A program made the position numbers and the translations under genes. From contig CAYWSE010000003.1 of NCBI GenBank assembly GCA_964461025.1, positions 1-64,000 on the forward strand: a stretch of 64,000 nucleotides of DNA. The letters run 5' to 3'. Shown piece by piece: positions 33,810 through 43,381 of this stretch (its first letter is position 1; each line of letters begins with the position of its first letter). Below the pieces are notes generated by a model that did no database searches, was not told the DNA's origin, and saw only the letters and a list, made by a program, of their open reading frames with translations. Origin of the DNA: JAHBVL01 sp964461025 (lineage in GTDB: Bacteria > Chloroflexota > Chloroflexia > Thermomicrobiales > UBA6265).

Positions 33810-35251
33810 CAACTTTTTCCTGCGTCGTCAGAATGTGCCTTGATCGTCTGCCAGGCCGCTTCCACGCGACTCGCATCTTCCGCGGTCATGGGAGCAATGC
33901 CATATCGGGCCCGGTCGTAGACAGCGGTCATTGTGGCGATGGCAACTTCGCGTTCAGCGTTCAATGCAGCGGACCATTGCTGGGTCAGTTCATCAGGAGT
34001 GGTCGAGACCCGGCGAGGATGGTGTTGCCGCGCGCTCCATCGCAGGAAATCAGCATATCGTTCCCTGATCTGGACAGTAAACGCCCAACGCGTATCGTCC
34101 CGAAGGCCCGCGAGTGGATCGATCTCACTATTCTGGTCCCCTGCCCGAAGACCGCCCAGCCAGTTGCGCAGGCTGTCAAGAAGACTCCCTTCCACCCGCG
34201 CAAAGTCGCCGTTGGTATCTTCGTCGCCATGTTGATATCCCAGGCGCAATCGAAACCGGGCTATGAGCGCCAAAATCGCAAGAACGATCACCACCGCCAC
34301 GACATAGCGCAGCAGTGCCGGGGCTGAAGCAGCATGACTCGAAGCATTGTCGAACGCTGTTCTGGTCATTTGTATCGGAGACTGTTCGGACTCGGCCGGC
34401 TCTCCTACGGGCAGCAATGAAATCAGCCAGACGATCGGCACAAGAATGATCATGGCTATGACGAAGAGCAGGAACGCCAGTATTCGCAAGACAAGTGCGA
34501 GAAACCAGATCACTGGATCGAGCAACAGCTGAACCATTCCGGCAAGATCCTGAGTGAGCAGTCCGACGAGAATGGCAGTTGGACCAATGATCAGGACAAC
34601 AGGCAGCAGTACCGTTTCCATCCACCGTCCTGTCGCTCGCCACGGCACCATGTCTTGGCGCATCGAAGCGATTGCCAGAAGAACTGAAGTGAAGAACACC
34701 AGAATCGCGGCAGACAACACACTTTCGGAGAAGCCATGCTCGATGAGATAGTGGCACGCGACCAGCACCACCAGCGTCGCCGAACCGGCTCTCATCAGCA
34801 TCAGACCGATATCGATATCCGGTTTTGCCCGACTGACGCCACGCCACCAGATGATCGCCGAGGAGATCGCGATGAGGCCGACGGGCGCCACTGCTGTCGA
34901 CGACTGACGGGTGATGGATGCGACCGACTCCTCGAGCCATTCACCGCTCAGCCAGGGCGCGCCGGGAAAAGCGGTGACCTTGACCGCCGCTGCCGTCGTG
35001 AGAAGCAATCCCAGCGAGACCACAACCGAGTATGCGCCAGTCCAGATCCCCCGGTCGTGGCACCAGCGAGGGATGACAGTCGAAACAATCACCAGAGACG
35101 CAACGGTCAGGGCCGTCATCTGCGCTCGCCCTTCGGTGGTGAGACGCAAGGCCGCGTTGATCGCCAGCCAGAAAAGCACCCCTTCAGCACAGGACAGCAG
35201 GCCGGTGTTGTACCAGTCTCGCGCTGAAAATGTCAGCAATCGACCGCTCAC
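33809..35251 (-). CDS. Membrane protein with C-terminal DUF4129 domain
   Basis: A 480-residue membrane protein with about ten hydrophobic segments in the first 350 residues. The soluble C-terminal region holds RRVSTTPDELTQQW and AIATMTAVYDRARYG, the pattern of DUF4129, a domain usually found after a transglutaminase domain in the moxR-DUF58-TgpA clusters. No transglutaminase core (Cys-His-Asp) is visible here, so this looks like a TgpA-type protein without its enzyme domain. The GTG start at 35251 overlaps the DUF58 stop by 4 bases. Confidence 0.78.
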   Translation of the reverse strand: MSGRLLTFSARDWYNTGLLSCAEGVLFWLAINAALRLTTEGRAQMTALTVASLVIVSTVIPRWCHDRGIWTGAYSVVVSLGLLLTTAAAVKVTAFPGAPWLSGEWLEESVASITRQSSTAVAPVGLIAISSAIIWWRGVSRAKPDIDIGLMLMRAGSATLVVLVACHYLIEHGFSESVLSAAILVFFTSVLLAIASMRQDMVPWRATGRWMETVLLPVVLIIGPTAILVGLLTQDLAGMVQLLLDPVIWFLALVLRILAFLLFVIAMIILVPIVWLISLLPVGEPAESEQSPIQMTRTAFDNASSHAASAPALLRYVVAVVIVLAILALIARFRLRLGYQHGDEDTNGDFARVEGSLLDSLRNWLGGLRAGDQNSEIDPLAGLRDDTRWAFTVQIRERYADFLRWSARQHHPRRVSTTPDELTQQWSAALNAEREVAIATMTAVYDRARYGIAPMTAEDASRVEAAWQTIKAHSDDAGKS

Positions 35252-36531
35252 GCCGCTGGTTCCTCAGTCATTGGCTGGGTTCCCGGAAGTAAGACCTCAC
35301 GAACGATCAATCCAGGAAGCGCTGGCGGCTCCACACTCCCGAGCGGGATCAGCACCGTCCGCCGCCCATGAGCGATGGTGGTCGCCAGCAGCGATGCGAT
35401 TTCCCTGGTCATGAGAGGCGTAATGACAAGCAAGGTGCACCCGAGTGGAATCGTGGGGATTGCCGCGGCGATCGTCTGGGCAAACGGCAACGTGGCATTG
35501 GCGCCAAGTCGCGCCAGCCCAGTCATCAGCGCGGTTTGCTGTGAGACTCCCCGGCCCACTGGAATGTGCAGCGACTGATCCGATCCCGTCACCACGCCAT
35601 TTGCACGCAGGCCGACGGAATAGCGCTCTTGGAGCGCCCACATGGCAAACGACGCCGCCAGCTCGATCGACAGCTCGACGTTATCCATGTGGATCCCCTC
35701 CCAGGCATGCTCGAAGGAGTCGAGATTGAGCAAGATCATCATCGAGAGTGTTGTGACCGGTTCCTGGATTTTGACCTGCAATCGCGATTGGCGAGCCGTC
35801 GCTTTCCAGTGAATCGAGCGGAAGGGATCCTCCGGGCGATAGTCGCGGAGTCCGCTGATGCGCAGCGGATCGGTTATCGGTGTACGGGCGACCACGTAGT
35901 CGCCCAATGGACGCTGATTCGGCAAGAGAAGATCGTCGACGTCGTGAACGCGCGGATAGACCAGCAATTCGAGATTGTCATTGTCATCCGATCGCGCCGA
36001 GAAAAAACCGAATGGATCACCGGAGCGAAGCGTGGCCGGTCCGATGATGTGCGCTCCCCGCGCGGTGCATTCGAGCGGAATCGTCCATGACTTCTGTTCC
36101 CAGGGTCGCAAATGCCCGGACAGATGGATCAGGCGGCGGCCGGATGAGCCGCTGAGCGTCGATCGGTGGTCGAGCGGCGTAATGTCGTCGGGAACGGCTT
36201 CATCGATTCGCAATGACGGAGTCGGCAGCGGTTTCCGGTTGGTGACCGAAAGCCGCAAGTTGACAACATCTCCCGGCAACGCACGGTCGAGATCGAGGCT
36301 CCGCGAGAACCCGAGTTCGGCCAGCATCATGCCATTCCAGAGTTTGGAAACCAGCGCAGTCGCCAGCACGAGGGCGCCCACCAGCGCCAGTGCCGTCGAT
36401 TGAGTGGCGAGTCCGATCAGCAGCACCACTCCAGCCACCCATCGCCAGACGCGAGTGAAATAGAGATTCCGCGACGAACCATGACTTGAGGCGTCTGCAA
36501 GCGCCTGAAGTCTGGTGCGCAACGCGGTCAC
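35248..36531 (-). CDS. DUF58 domain protein
   Basis: A 427-residue protein with two membrane helices near the N-terminus (about residues 30-70) and the DUF58 signature LRDYRPEDPFRSIHWKATAR in the middle. A vWA-like fold follows (SMMILLNLD as a degenerate MIDAS strand). DUF58 proteins are regular partners of MoxR ATPases, which are thought to mature or remodel vWA-type clients. GTG 36531 overlaps the moxR stop by 4 bases (GTGA). The role of the complex in this organism is unknown. Confidence 0.85.
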   Translation of the reverse strand: MTALRTRLQALADASSHGSSRNLYFTRVWRWVAGVVLLIGLATQSTALALVGALVLATALVSKLWNGMMLAELGFSRSLDLDRALPGDVVNLRLSVTNRKPLPTPSLRIDEAVPDDITPLDHRSTLSGSSGRRLIHLSGHLRPWEQKSWTIPLECTARGAHIIGPATLRSGDPFGFFSARSDDNDNLELLVYPRVHDVDDLLLPNQRPLGDYVVARTPITDPLRISGLRDYRPEDPFRSIHWKATARQSRLQVKIQEPVTTLSMMILLNLDSFEHAWEGIHMDNVELSIELAASFAMWALQERYSVGLRANGVVTGSDQSLHIPVGRGVSQQTALMTGLARLGANATLPFAQTIAAAIPTIPLGCTLLVITPLMTREIASLLATTIAHGRRTVLIPLGSVEPPALPGLIVREVLLPGTQPMTEEPAA

Positions 36532-37538
36532 GCTGTTGCCTGCAGTCCGATCGTTCCTTCGACCGGCACTGGAGTCTGCTCGATGATCTCAGTGACGACC
36601 GACGCTGCCGTGCGGCCACGCAGCGTTGCCTCAGGCGCCAAAGCAATCCTGTGTGTGAGCACATGCGGAGCAACGCTCTTGACATCGTCCGGCAGCACTT
36701 CCTCTCTGCCGTCGATCGATGCCAGCGCCTGACTGCATCGGGCCAGGGCGATCGAAGCGCGCGGACTCGCTCCCAGCCGCACGACCGGATGCACCCGTGA
36801 AGCGCGGACGAGTGAGGTCAGGTATTCAGTCACGTCCTGGCTCAGGTGAACCCGTCGCGTAACGCCTATCAGCGTTTCGATCTCCGCAGGTGTTGTGACT
36901 GACTCAATGGCCACACCTCCGCCGCTCGAACGAGCGACGATTTCCATCTCCTCCGTCGCAGTTGGGTAGCCGATTTCCAGCTGCATCATGAACCGGTCGA
37001 TCTGCGCTTCGGGGAGCGGAAACGTACCTTCCAGTTCGATGGGATTCTCAGTGGCGATGACCAGAAAAGGCCGCGGCAGCGTCAGTGTTTCACCTTCCAC
37101 GCTGACGGTTCGCTCCTCCATTGCTTCCAGGAGAGCGGACTGTGTGCGGGGTGTGGCCCGGTTGATTTCATCGGCTACGACGACGTTCGAGAAAACCGGG
37201 CCGGGACGAAACCGGAAATCGCTGCTCTTCTGGTCGAAATAGGTCAGACCGGTGATGTCACTGGGCAACAGGTCTGGAGTGAACTGAATGCGGTGAAACA
37301 CTCCCCCAAGCGCAACAGCAAGTGCCCGCGCCATCGATGTCTTGCCAACGCCCGGCACGTCCTCGAGCAGGACATGTCCTTCCGCCAGCACACAGGCCAG
37401 CAGAAGCCGGGTTATTTCGCGCTTGCCGACAATGACCCGGTCGATCTGATCGAGAATCGCCGAGGCAACGCGCGTTGTCTGTGGTTCGGGGGTATCGCTC
37501 GTCAGCAGATCGGTCTGTCGATCTGAAAGAGATGTCAT
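36528..37538 (-). CDS. moxR: MoxR-family AAA+ ATPase
   Basis: A 336-residue AAA+ ATPase. Walker A DVPGVGKTSM, Walker B VVVADEINRATP, sensor 1 FLVIATENPIELEG and the arginine-finger region PEAQIDRFMM are intact. MoxR proteins act as chaperones for vWA/DUF58 clients. ATG 37538 has GGGAGG 10 bases upstream, and the longer frame to 37574 has no support. First gene of the coupled operon moxR-DUF58-DUF4129-hemW; all three junctions overlap by 1 to 4 bases. Confidence 0.92.
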   Translation of the reverse strand: MTSLSDRQTDLLTSDTPEPQTTRVASAILDQIDRVIVGKREITRLLLACVLAEGHVLLEDVPGVGKTSMARALAVALGGVFHRIQFTPDLLPSDITGLTYFDQKSSDFRFRPGPVFSNVVVADEINRATPRTQSALLEAMEERTVSVEGETLTLPRPFLVIATENPIELEGTFPLPEAQIDRFMMQLEIGYPTATEEMEIVARSSGGGVAIESVTTPAEIETLIGVTRRVHLSQDVTEYLTSLVRASRVHPVVRLGASPRASIALARCSQALASIDGREEVLPDDVKSVAPHVLTHRIALAPEATLRGRTAASVVTEIIEQTPVPVEGTIGLQATA

Positions 37539-37591
37539 CAGTTCGCGCCTCCCTGCCGATTGTACCAATGCCATGCGGCGGCGCCGGGAAA

Positions 37592-37625
37592 GACGAAGAC
37601 CAGGACACGGGTCCTGGCCTTCGTC
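37592..37625 (-). terminator. Terminator of the SH3b/M23 gene
   Basis: A 15-bp stem with one mismatch (arms 37592-37606 and 37611-37625, loop ACGG) lies 33 bases after the SH3b/M23 stop and 53 bases before the moxR start, on the same strand. A short TTT follows the stem in the reading direction. It should insulate the moxR operon from the upstream gene. Confidence 0.65.
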
Positions 37626-37658
37626 GCGGGGTAGAAGCGGGCAAGATTGAGTTGTGGT

Positions 37659-39668
37659 CTAGGGATTGAAGAGCGTTCCGGTCCATTGCTGGGTGCCGCC
37701 GATGTCAGGAAAGCTCTGACCGCTGATCGTGTTCTGGCCCGTGAACGGCACCGCGGTACGGCTCCAGTTGCCGCCGTCGGTCGTGGCCCAGACGGTGAGA
37801 TGGAGATGGCTGAACTGAACGAACCCTTCTCCACCCGGCGGGGAGATGTATCCGACGTACTGACCTTGCGAGATCGTGTCACCGGCTTCCCAGCCGCGAT
37901 CGACGGTGACGTGGAACATGGCGACGGCATAGCCATTGCCCATGTCGATCGTGATGCCGCCAGACGCGCGCTCGGTCCAGCGGACGGTGCCGCTTACCGG
38001 TGCGTATACCGCCTGATTGGCCGTGCTTCGATCCTGCCGGGCAATATCGAGTGAGTAGAGATACTGTGAAAGGGAGCCCGAGTTGACGTGACTCGATCCG
38101 TTATACCCCTGTGTAATCTCCCAGGTACTGCCGTCAACCGGCCACACAATGCCCGACCCTGTGTTGCCGGTGCCTTGCGTCGGGCTCGGTGCGCTGCCGG
38201 GTGGCGTGGTGCTGAGATAGGTTGCCGATGCGAAGCCGTTCGTGTTGTTGTAGCGAACCGGGAAGAACCCGTTGGTCTGGCTTCCGGTTATGCCAACCGC
38301 GGCCCCGCTCGGGATAAGAAGGATGACGCTGAATGTTGTCCCAGCTCCACTGCGCATATTCAGCCCGGCTGTCGCATAGCGCGTTTCGATCACCGAGCCG
38401 GCGGTCGCCGTTGCCGTCGCGCCCGGCTGAGAGGTGGTCAGGAACTGCGACGAAGCCCAACCGTTGGTTCCGTTGTATCGAACTGGAGTGAAACTGTTCT
38501 GAGCGCTGCCCGTGACTCCAACCTGAGAGCCATTTGGAATTACCAGGAGAACGCTATTTGTTGTCGCCGGACCAGAACGGAGGTTCAATCCACCAGTGGC
38601 GGAGACCCAGGCATTGGAGATGACCGACCCAGAGGTCGCAGTCGCTGTAGCGCCGGGTTGAGTCGAGGTCAGGTACTGCGAAGAGGCCCAGCCATTCGTT
38701 CCGTTGTACCGAACCGGCAAGAAGCCGTTCTGCGCGTTGCCGGTGACACCAACCTGGGCGCCATTTGGCATCACCAGAAGAACGCTGCTCGACGTGCCCG
38801 GTCCAGAGCGCAGGTTCAATGCTCCTCCAACGACCCAGGCATTGGAGATCACCGTTCCCGATGTGGCAGTAGCCGTCGCGCCTGAGCCCGGATTCGTCGA
38901 GCTGAGAAACTGCGAGTACGCCCAGCCATCGGAACCGTTGTAGCGAACGGGGGTAAAGCCATTCTGGGCGGCGCCGAGCACACCAACCTGGGCGTTGTTC
39001 GGCATCACGAGAATCACGCCGCTCGACGTCGACGGCGAAGAGCGGAGATTCAGCGCTCCACCGATCACCCAGGCATTGGAAATGACTGCGCCGCCACCAG
39101 ACGAGATGTACTGAGACGACGCCCAGCCGGTGGTGCCCTGGTAGCTCAGCTGCGAAAAGCCATTTTGTGTGACGCCGGTCGTATTGACAGTGGCGCCACT
39201 GGGAATGACCAGCAGGATAGCGGCGGTCGTGCTCGCACTCGCGCGAAGCCGCAGGTTCACCGTTGTTGTCGCCACAGCCGCCGCGGTGACTTCGTTGTCG
39301 GACGACTCTGCGGCCGAACTGGAGCCCGCGTCGGCAAGAAAGTCGGAAACGATGTATCCGCGCTGACCGCGCGCCGTGACTTCGTACCAGTACGAACCGG
39401 CCCCATCGTCGATCGGACCGTCGTGGACAGCAACGAGCCATCCTTCCGGCACGGTGGTCAGGATCGAACCGTTGTACGAGGGCTCATCGCGGAGGCGAAC
39501 GTCGTCGCCATTGGCATAGGAGATGCGGGCTTCGCCGCCCAGTGTCAGGTCTGTGTCGGCGCTGACCGGGGACGGCAGGAACACACCGCTCGGCGCAAAG
39601 GCCAGCGCGGCGATCAGCAATGTGAGTGGTGCCAGGCAACGGGCACGCCAGCGAGGCGTAGCCACCAT
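37659..39668 (-). CDS. Secreted SH3b-repeat protein with C-terminal M23-like peptidase domain
   Basis: A 669-residue exported protein. Signal peptide at residues 1-37. About six bacterial SH3 repeats follow (roughly 45-490); four are near-identical copies built on ALNLRSGPGTSSSVLLVMP, QNGFLPVRYNGTNGWASSQ and a linker of Pro, Gly, Ala and Thr. The last 150 residues are an M23/lysostaphin-like domain with AMFHVTVD and the zinc HLH in FSHLHLTVWA. The first zinc His of the usual HxGxDI motif is absent (LYSLDIA), so peptidase activity is doubtful. It probably binds or trims cell-wall polymer outside the cell. ATG 39668 has GGAGG upstream. Confidence 0.85.
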   Translation of the reverse strand: MVATPRWRARCLAPLTLLIAALAFAPSGVFLPSPVSADTDLTLGGEARISYANGDDVRLRDEPSYNGSILTTVPEGWLVAVHDGPIDDGAGSYWYEVTARGQRGYIVSDFLADAGSSSAAESSDNEVTAAAVATTTVNLRLRASASTTAAILLVIPSGATVNTTGVTQNGFSQLSYQGTTGWASSQYISSGGGAVISNAWVIGGALNLRSSPSTSSGVILVMPNNAQVGVLGAAQNGFTPVRYNGSDGWAYSQFLSSTNPGSGATATATSGTVISNAWVVGGALNLRSGPGTSSSVLLVMPNGAQVGVTGNAQNGFLPVRYNGTNGWASSQYLTSTQPGATATATSGSVISNAWVSATGGLNLRSGPATTNSVLLVIPNGSQVGVTGSAQNSFTPVRYNGTNGWASSQFLTTSQPGATATATAGSVIETRYATAGLNMRSGAGTTFSVILLIPSGAAVGITGSQTNGFFPVRYNNTNGFASATYLSTTPPGSAPSPTQGTGNTGSGIVWPVDGSTWEITQGYNGSSHVNSGSLSQYLYSLDIARQDRSTANQAVYAPVSGTVRWTERASGGITIDMGNGYAVAMFHVTVDRGWEAGDTISQGQYVGYISPPGGEGFVQFSHLHLTVWATTDGGNWSRTAVPFTGQNTISGQSFPDIGGTQQWTGTLFNP

Positions 39669-39994
39669 GTCTCTTCCCTCCCTGTCCGCCGGCCTTCAGG
39701 CTGCAACCTGATCATGCGCTGCCGCCGGATCGTTCCGCGGTGGCACATCGTGTACCGGGGAACCCGGCGTCGCTCCTCTACCAGCCTGTGAGCGACCTGA
39801 TGTGCGAACCCGAACTTCGCGCGTTCCCGTCAGCCTACAAAACGTCCTCGCCGGTTGTCCACGTGAACGGACGGGAAATATCAGAATCCGGTTGGCCGAC
39901 GCCTGTGACCCATCGAGTCACCAGCTACACTCTCCTGATCGAGGCGAGGATTTCACTTGACATCCTGACACAGAACTATACGGAGAGTCAACGC
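39669..39994. other. Divergent intergenic region (326 bp)
   Basis: Lies between the SH3b/M23 gene and a hypothetical gene. An open frame runs through part of it, but the ribosome-binding site at 39983 marks the real start downstream. TTGACA at 39957-39962 with TATACG at 39977-39982 resembles a promoter but has only 14 bases of spacing and would leave no room for the ribosome-binding site. No RNA gene is evident. Confidence 0.4.
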
Positions 39995-40564
39995 ATGTCC
40001 GGGCAAATACACGACATTTCCATCAATAACCTCACGATCGATCTCAAGGAGCAACAGGGAGATATCCCGGTTGCTCCCGTCGTGTACTCCCTCGACGTCT
40101 CGCTGACCAGCGAGGCGCTCGAGAAAGCGGTTGCGGCCGTTCTGGTGTTGACCAAAGAAAAGCAACCGATCGACGTCGGGATGGAGTCGGCCTCATTCAC
40201 AGAGTCTGGGGCGGAGATCGAAGTCACGGCGGGGTTGAACCGCTTTCTCAGAGCCAAGGCCACGGCAGTTCTCTCGATCGTGGCAGAGAACTCCCATAAC
40301 GTCGCAGTGGCCCTGACCGATTTGCGCACGCTGGGCAAGATACCGATCGACGGCATCGCCGGGCCGCAAATCGACAAGGCGCTGGCGACCGCGGCGGAGA
40401 TTCCGGGCATCTCGCTCGATCCGAATCAGTCGCGCGGACTGCTGATCGAACCCAATGCGCTGCTCGCTCACTTCGGTGTCCCGCTCACCTTCGCCGCCGG
40501 CGGAAGCTGGTCGGCGGTTACCGGGGCAGATTTCTTGACTGTCCGTTTCAGTTCAGGCGGCTAG
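39995..40564 (+). CDS. Conserved-looking hypothetical protein (possible lipid-binding fold)
   Basis: A 189-residue protein without signal peptide or membrane helix. It is built of alternating beta strands and short helices: ISINNLTIDLKE, VVYSLDVSLTSEALEKAV, then IEVTAGLNRFLRAKATAVL and a closing GLLIEPNALLAHFGVPLTF. The strand-rich pattern with a SEAL helix recalls LmeA/DUF2993-type lipid-binding proteins, but I see no diagnostic motif and do not assert it. ATG 39995 has GGAGAG about 8 bases upstream; the longer frame to 39740 is not supported. Single gene. Confidence 0.6.
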   Translation: MSGQIHDISINNLTIDLKEQQGDIPVAPVVYSLDVSLTSEALEKAVAAVLVLTKEKQPIDVGMESASFTESGAEIEVTAGLNRFLRAKATAVLSIVAENSHNVAVALTDLRTLGKIPIDGIAGPQIDKALATAAEIPGISLDPNQSRGLLIEPNALLAHFGVPLTFAAGGSWSAVTGADFLTVRFSSGG

Positions 40565-40677
40565 CAGGGCACTTCAGCTGGGGAAATTCGACGGCCTGGC
40601 CAACAGTCCGCAATGTGTGAGCATCCCTCCTCGTCGACGCACGCGCGCGATCGATCAACCCACAGACTGACCATCGA

Positions 40678-41562
40678 TCACCAGCTTGCCATGGAAGACC
40701 GCGCCGCCCAGCGATCACCGATCCGGTGCACCTCGATCGGGAATCCGAAACACTCGGTGACGTTCTCGCTGGTGAGGGTCGCATCGATCGGCCCGGCCGC
40801 GACGAATTCCCCTTCCCGCAGCAATGCGGCGTGCGTCGTGCTGGCTGGCAATTCCTCCAGATGGTGGGAAACCACAACCGAACCCAGATCGGGATGCGTT
40901 TTCGCCAGCGACGACATCGCCGCCATTAACGCCTCGCGGGCGGGAAAGTCGAGACCAGTCGCCGGTTCGTCGAGCAGGAGCAATGGCGGATCGGCCATCA
41001 ACGCTCGCGCGATGCGCACGCGCTGACGCTCCCCCTGCGAACAGGTGGTGATCGTGCGGTCGCTGAGGTGCGCGCAACCGACGAGCTCGATCAGCTCTGT
41101 CGCTCGCTTCCGGGCATCAGGCGTGTCGCGGCCAGGTTGCGGCCAGACCGTGTTGGTAAGTCCGGTCATGACGACTTCGACGATCGCCAGCCAATCGAGA
41201 ATCTTCTGGTTCGGATCGACCGCGCCGATCCGCTCGCGCAAATCCCACATGCTGGTATGGCCAAGTGTTTCGCCGAGGATCGTCACTCTTCCCTTGCTGG
41301 GGTGACGCTGCGCCCCCGCCAGGGAAAGAAGGGTGGTTTTACCGGAGCCGTTAGGACCGAGCAACGCCCAGTGCTCACCAGGCATGACCTGCCAGGAGAT
41401 GTGACGCAAAATGTATGGCCCATCCGCAATCCACAGATGAGCGTTCTCGATGTCGATCAACGGTTGATGTGGCACGATCGCTTGGAACCTGGTTGACCAA
41501 GTGGCTCTCTTCGCCTCGACCGCGGCATTGTGCCCCGCCTCGCGCAACTCCGCCAATGACAT
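40678..41562 (-). CDS. Stand-alone ABC transporter ATPase
   Basis: A 294-residue ABC ATPase. Walker A GPNGSGKTTLL, signature CSQGERQRVRIARAL (Cys-Ser-Gln-Gly-Glu in place of LSGGQ), Walker B LLLLDEPATGLD and H-loop VVSHHLEEL. A 35-residue N-terminal extension precedes the domain. The sequence recalls ModF- or iron-complex-type ATPases, which bind to other permeases or act without one. No permease is adjacent. ATG 41562 is weakly supported; the frame reaches 41652. Divergent from the peptide-transport operon. Confidence 0.8.
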   Translation of the reverse strand: MSLAELREAGHNAAVEAKRATWSTRFQAIVPHQPLIDIENAHLWIADGPYILRHISWQVMPGEHWALLGPNGSGKTTLLSLAGAQRHPSKGRVTILGETLGHTSMWDLRERIGAVDPNQKILDWLAIVEVVMTGLTNTVWPQPGRDTPDARKRATELIELVGCAHLSDRTITTCSQGERQRVRIARALMADPPLLLLDEPATGLDFPAREALMAAMSSLAKTHPDLGSVVVSHHLEELPASTTHAALLREGEFVAAGPIDATLTSENVTECFGFPIEVHRIGDRWAARSSMASW

Positions 41563-41704
41563 TGAAACGTGCCCATTTGACGCCCCCGACGGCAGTCCGT
41601 AAGATGACGGGAGAGAAACATCGTTACATGCGCGGTGGAACTGGATCGGCAAGATTTGGCGATCTTCACCGCTTGCCGGGAGTTGGCGACAGAGGGAGGT
41701 CAGC

Positions 41705-43351
41705 GTGAATCAGCGGGAAATCTTCGACGTTCTGTCCGAGAAGTTCAACAAGGGCGAAATCACCAGAAGGCAGTTTTCGCAGGCGGCGGCGTTGTTCGGG
41801 CTCGGCGCGGCGGCCATGCCCCTGGCCGCCACAGCTGCTCCTGCTGGAAGTCAGTCCAAGCGCGCGTTTCCCGCTCAGGCTGAAGGGGAAGTTCGCTTTC
41901 TGATCGCCGAGGCCTTCTGGGCCGACTGGCATCAGTACAACTCGACCGCACAAAGCCAGCGCCGGCTTGGTCAGCAACTCTTCGACTCGCTGATTCAGAT
42001 CGAATCGAGCGATTTCTCCGCGTTCACACCAGGACTGGCCGAAAGCTGGGAACAAGTCGATGAATTGACCTGGCAGTTCACGCTCCGCCAGGGCGTGACG
42101 TTCCACAACGGCGAAGCATTCGGCCCAGCTGACGTCAAGGCGTCTGTGGAGCTGGCGACGGGCGCCACAGCGGAAGTAACAGTCACTGCCTCGCGCTTCG
42201 TGCCGGTCACGGTCGAGATCGTCGATGACGTCACCGTGCTGCTCAAAACCGAAACGCCGTTTGCGCCAATGCTCAACGAGCTGTCGAGATTGCCGATTCT
42301 CAGCGCCGCGGACATCCAACCTTCCGATGACCCGGCGACGCCATCAGCCGGGGCCGACGCACTCGCGGCATTTCCGAACGGCACCGGTCCATTCCGGCTC
42401 GTCGACGACCAGCAAAACGTCAAAACGATGGAGGCCAACCCCGATTACTGGAATGGCGCACCGGCAATCGGCACGCTTGTCTGGGAGTACATCCAGGACG
42501 GGCAGACTCGGCTCAATGCGTTTCTCGCCGGGCAAGCGCAGGCAATCGATCGGGTGCCGCCCGAACACTTGCCCGTGATAGAGGGAACCGACGGTCTTTC
42601 GGTGATTTCAGTTACTGGGTTCGAAGACGTCAATCTCTGGATGCGCCAGGATGCCGCGGCGCCGTGGGATGCCAGCAATCTCAAATTGCGCGAGGCGGTG
42701 ATGCTCGGCATCGACCGTCAGGCGCTGGTCAGCAGTCTGGTTGGCGGCGCCAGCGAAGTCGCGATCAGCAATATCCCGAACGGAGCCGTCTTCGCCACCC
42801 AGCAAGAACCGGCCTACACGCTCGATCTCGACGCAGCCAAGGCGGCACTCGCGGAAGCGGGATACCCCGACGGCGGACCCGACCTGCCGTTGTGGGGAGT
42901 TTCCGGCTTCCTGCCGCGCGGCGAGGAAGTCTGTGAAGCAATCGCCGATGGTCTCGGTCAGGTGGGTTTCAACGTACAGCTGCAGATCACTGACATCGCC
43001 GGGCTGATCGACGGGCTCTTTGCCGAGGACAAACCCGGACTCTTCTTCCACGTCAGCTGGAGCAGCAATGGCGATCCGCACGGAGCGCTGGCGACGCTGT
43101 ACAAGTCGCCGGGCGCCTGGGTGGGCATTCACGACGATCTCGTCGATCAGCTGATCGACGACGGCGCCGCTGCCACCGACGACGAATCGCGCGCTGCCAT
43201 TTATCAGGAACTGCAGGCGCATTTGTGGAGCAACCATATCCACATTCCGCTGTACAAGAGCGACTTCACCATCGCTCATGCGGACTCTGTGCAAGGCATC
43301 ACGGTGCTGCCGAACTTCGACACAATCTTCCGCAGCGCCACACTGGCCTGA
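41705..43351 (+). CDS. Peptide/nickel-type ABC transporter binding protein (SBP family 5), Tat signal
   Basis: A 548-residue extracytoplasmic solute-binding protein of family 5 (DppA/OppA/NikA). The N-terminus carries TRRQFSQAAALFGL, a Tat-type signal, followed by an Ala-rich cleavage region. The fold markers are LAESWEQVDELTWQFTLRQGVTFHNGE and YWNGAPAIGTLVW (split positions about 100-135 and 245-260). GTG 41705 has GGGAGG 6 bases upstream. First gene of a five-gene transport region; a hairpin follows before the permease. Confidence 0.9.
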   Translation: MNQREIFDVLSEKFNKGEITRRQFSQAAALFGLGAAAMPLAATAAPAGSQSKRAFPAQAEGEVRFLIAEAFWADWHQYNSTAQSQRRLGQQLFDSLIQIESSDFSAFTPGLAESWEQVDELTWQFTLRQGVTFHNGEAFGPADVKASVELATGATAEVTVTASRFVPVTVEIVDDVTVLLKTETPFAPMLNELSRLPILSAADIQPSDDPATPSAGADALAAFPNGTGPFRLVDDQQNVKTMEANPDYWNGAPAIGTLVWEYIQDGQTRLNAFLAGQAQAIDRVPPEHLPVIEGTDGLSVISVTGFEDVNLWMRQDAAAPWDASNLKLREAVMLGIDRQALVSSLVGGASEVAISNIPNGAVFATQQEPAYTLDLDAAKAALAEAGYPDGGPDLPLWGVSGFLPRGEEVCEAIADGLGQVGFNVQLQITDIAGLIDGLFAEDKPGLFFHVSWSSNGDPHGALATLYKSPGAWVGIHDDLVDQLIDDGAAATDDESRAAIYQELQAHLWSNHIHIPLYKSDFTIAHADSVQGITVLPNFDTIFRSATLA

Positions 43352-43381
43352 TCGAGTCTCACTGACAGGGAGAGCACCAAA

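Noticed and set aside
38180..39250. Regular DNA repeats that might suggest a CRISPR array
   Set aside because: The period is about 220 bases and the repeats encode SH3b domains in one frame; there are no short spacers and no cas genes.
39740..39994. N-terminal extension of the hypothetical gene at 39995
   Set aside because: It has no ribosome-binding site, while the internal ATG has GGAGAG at a good distance; the extra residues show no domain.
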